Below are positions 6,918 to 7,318 of a stretch of 7,318 bases of DNA, in pieces (positions within the stretch are counted from its first letter, which is position 1; each line of letters opens with the position of its first letter). Both the position numbers and the translations under genes were made by a program. The DNA is taken from the NCBI GenBank assembly GCA_013041785.1, contig JABDRK010000294.1, forward strand, positions 1-7,318, given 5' to 3'. The notes under the pieces are model-generated. The model had not been told where the DNA came from. It worked only from the letters and a program-made list of their open reading frames with translations, and searched no databases. The stretch comes from Eudoraea sp. (GTDB lineage Bacteria; Bacteroidota; Bacteroidia; Flavobacteriales; Flavobacteriaceae).

Positions 6918-7318
6918 TCAGGGTCGGATTAATAATTCTTCTACTTGTTCCAGGGTCTTGCCTTTGGTTTCAATGACATACCTGTATACAAAGAGTATAG
7001 CAATAAACGACAACAATGCATAAAGTGCAAAAGTTGTTGTTGGGCCCAGGTTGGTAAGCTCCCAGGGGAAAATCTGGGTGACCGAAAAACTGACCAAAGA
7101 GTTAAAGAAGCCCACTACCGAAATGGCTATCCCTTTAATCTTAGAGGGAAACACTTCGGATATCAGCGTCCACATTACAGGCCCCAGTGAAATGGCAAAG
7201 GCCGCCACGTAGAGTAGAATTGCCACTAAAACCAGGGTTGCATTTACGCTTATGAAATTCGTGATCTGGTTTCTCTTAAAATCCAGAAACTGTGCCTCAT
7301 CGAGTTTGTCCTGTACTT
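6918..7318 (-). CDS. MFS sugar porter (SP family), C-terminal part, truncated by window edge
   Basis: The last 132 residues of an inner-membrane sugar transporter of the SP family (XylE/GLUT-like) are visible; the N-terminus lies beyond the right edge. After a hydrophilic stretch (VQDKLDEAQFLDFKRNQ) come three hydrophobic segments matching helices 10-12. Helix 10 ends in the conserved SLGPVMWTLISEVFPSKIKG, the family's GPxxW...SEIFPxxxRG signature. The protein ends with the hallmark YVIETKGKTLEQVEELL, equivalent to PETKGxxLEEI. A GTG codon at 7226 lies inside helix 10 and is not the start, because the frame stays open and similar to the family up to the edge. The gene is 37 bases ahead of the phosphorylase gene in the same direction, so cotranscription is likely. 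Family members carry monosaccharides by proton symport or facilitated diffusion; glucose released by GH30 or GH17 is a reasonable but unproven substrate. Confidence 0.92.
   Translation of the reverse strand, partial: VQDKLDEAQFLDFKRNQITNFISVNATLVLVAILLYVAAFAISLGPVMWTLISEVFPSKIKGIAISVVGFFNSLVSFSVTQIFPWELTNLGPTTTFALYALLSFIAILFVYRYVIETKGKTLEQVEELLIRP

Noticed and set aside
6918..7226. Short independent membrane protein starting at GTG 7226
   Set aside because: The frame is open to the right edge, and the start falls within a transmembrane helix of a typical SP-family transporter, so it is simply the 3' end of a longer gene.
1..7318. CRISPR array, tRNA or rRNA genes, insertion sequence, or defence system
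   Set aside because: No regularly spaced direct repeats, RNA-gene signatures, transposase motifs or terminal inverted repeats were seen; nearly all the sequence is taken up by five metabolic genes.

Overview
The window reads as part of a carbohydrate-utilisation operon from a Bacteroidota bacterium, most likely a marine-type member of the Flavobacteriia. The clues are Bacteroidota-style lipoproteins (a short lysine-containing N-terminus, a lipobox cysteine, then charged residues), AT-rich leaders without clear Shine-Dalgarno sequences, and the particular mix of enzyme families. The lineage is an inference; no rRNA or other marker gene is present.

All five genes lie on the minus strand and are transcribed from high to low coordinates. 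In that order they are: the 3' end of a sugar-porter (SP) family MFS transporter (6918-7318, cut by the right edge); a large cytoplasmic GH149-type beta-1,3-glucan phosphorylase (3440-6880); a GH17 beta-1,3-glucanase lipoprotein (2030-3328); a GH30 lipoprotein resembling subfamily 1 (478-1989); and the 5' part of a GPH/MelB-type MFS transporter (1-465, cut by the left edge). Gaps are 37, 111, 40 and 12 bases. Only the 111-base gap is large enough to hold much regulation. It contains a sequence resembling the Bacteroidota sigma-factor promoter, and a strong inverted repeat lies in the last codons of the gene before it. The plus strand holds no convincing gene.

Together the genes fit uptake and breakdown of laminarin or a similar beta-1,3/1,6-glucan. 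The two lipoproteins would act outside the cytoplasmic membrane: GH17 cleaving the beta-1,3 backbone and GH30 removing beta-1,6-linked side glucose. One or both MFS transporters would bring short oligosaccharides or glucose across the inner membrane. The phosphorylase, which has no signal peptide, would then convert beta-1,3-oligoglucosides and phosphate into glucose 1-phosphate, saving ATP. No SusC/SusD pair or regulator is visible, but both ends of the operon are cut off.

Nothing here looks like a mobile element, CRISPR array, RNA gene or defence system. The most interesting element is the coupling of a GH149 phosphorylase to two secreted glucanases and two unrelated MFS transporters.
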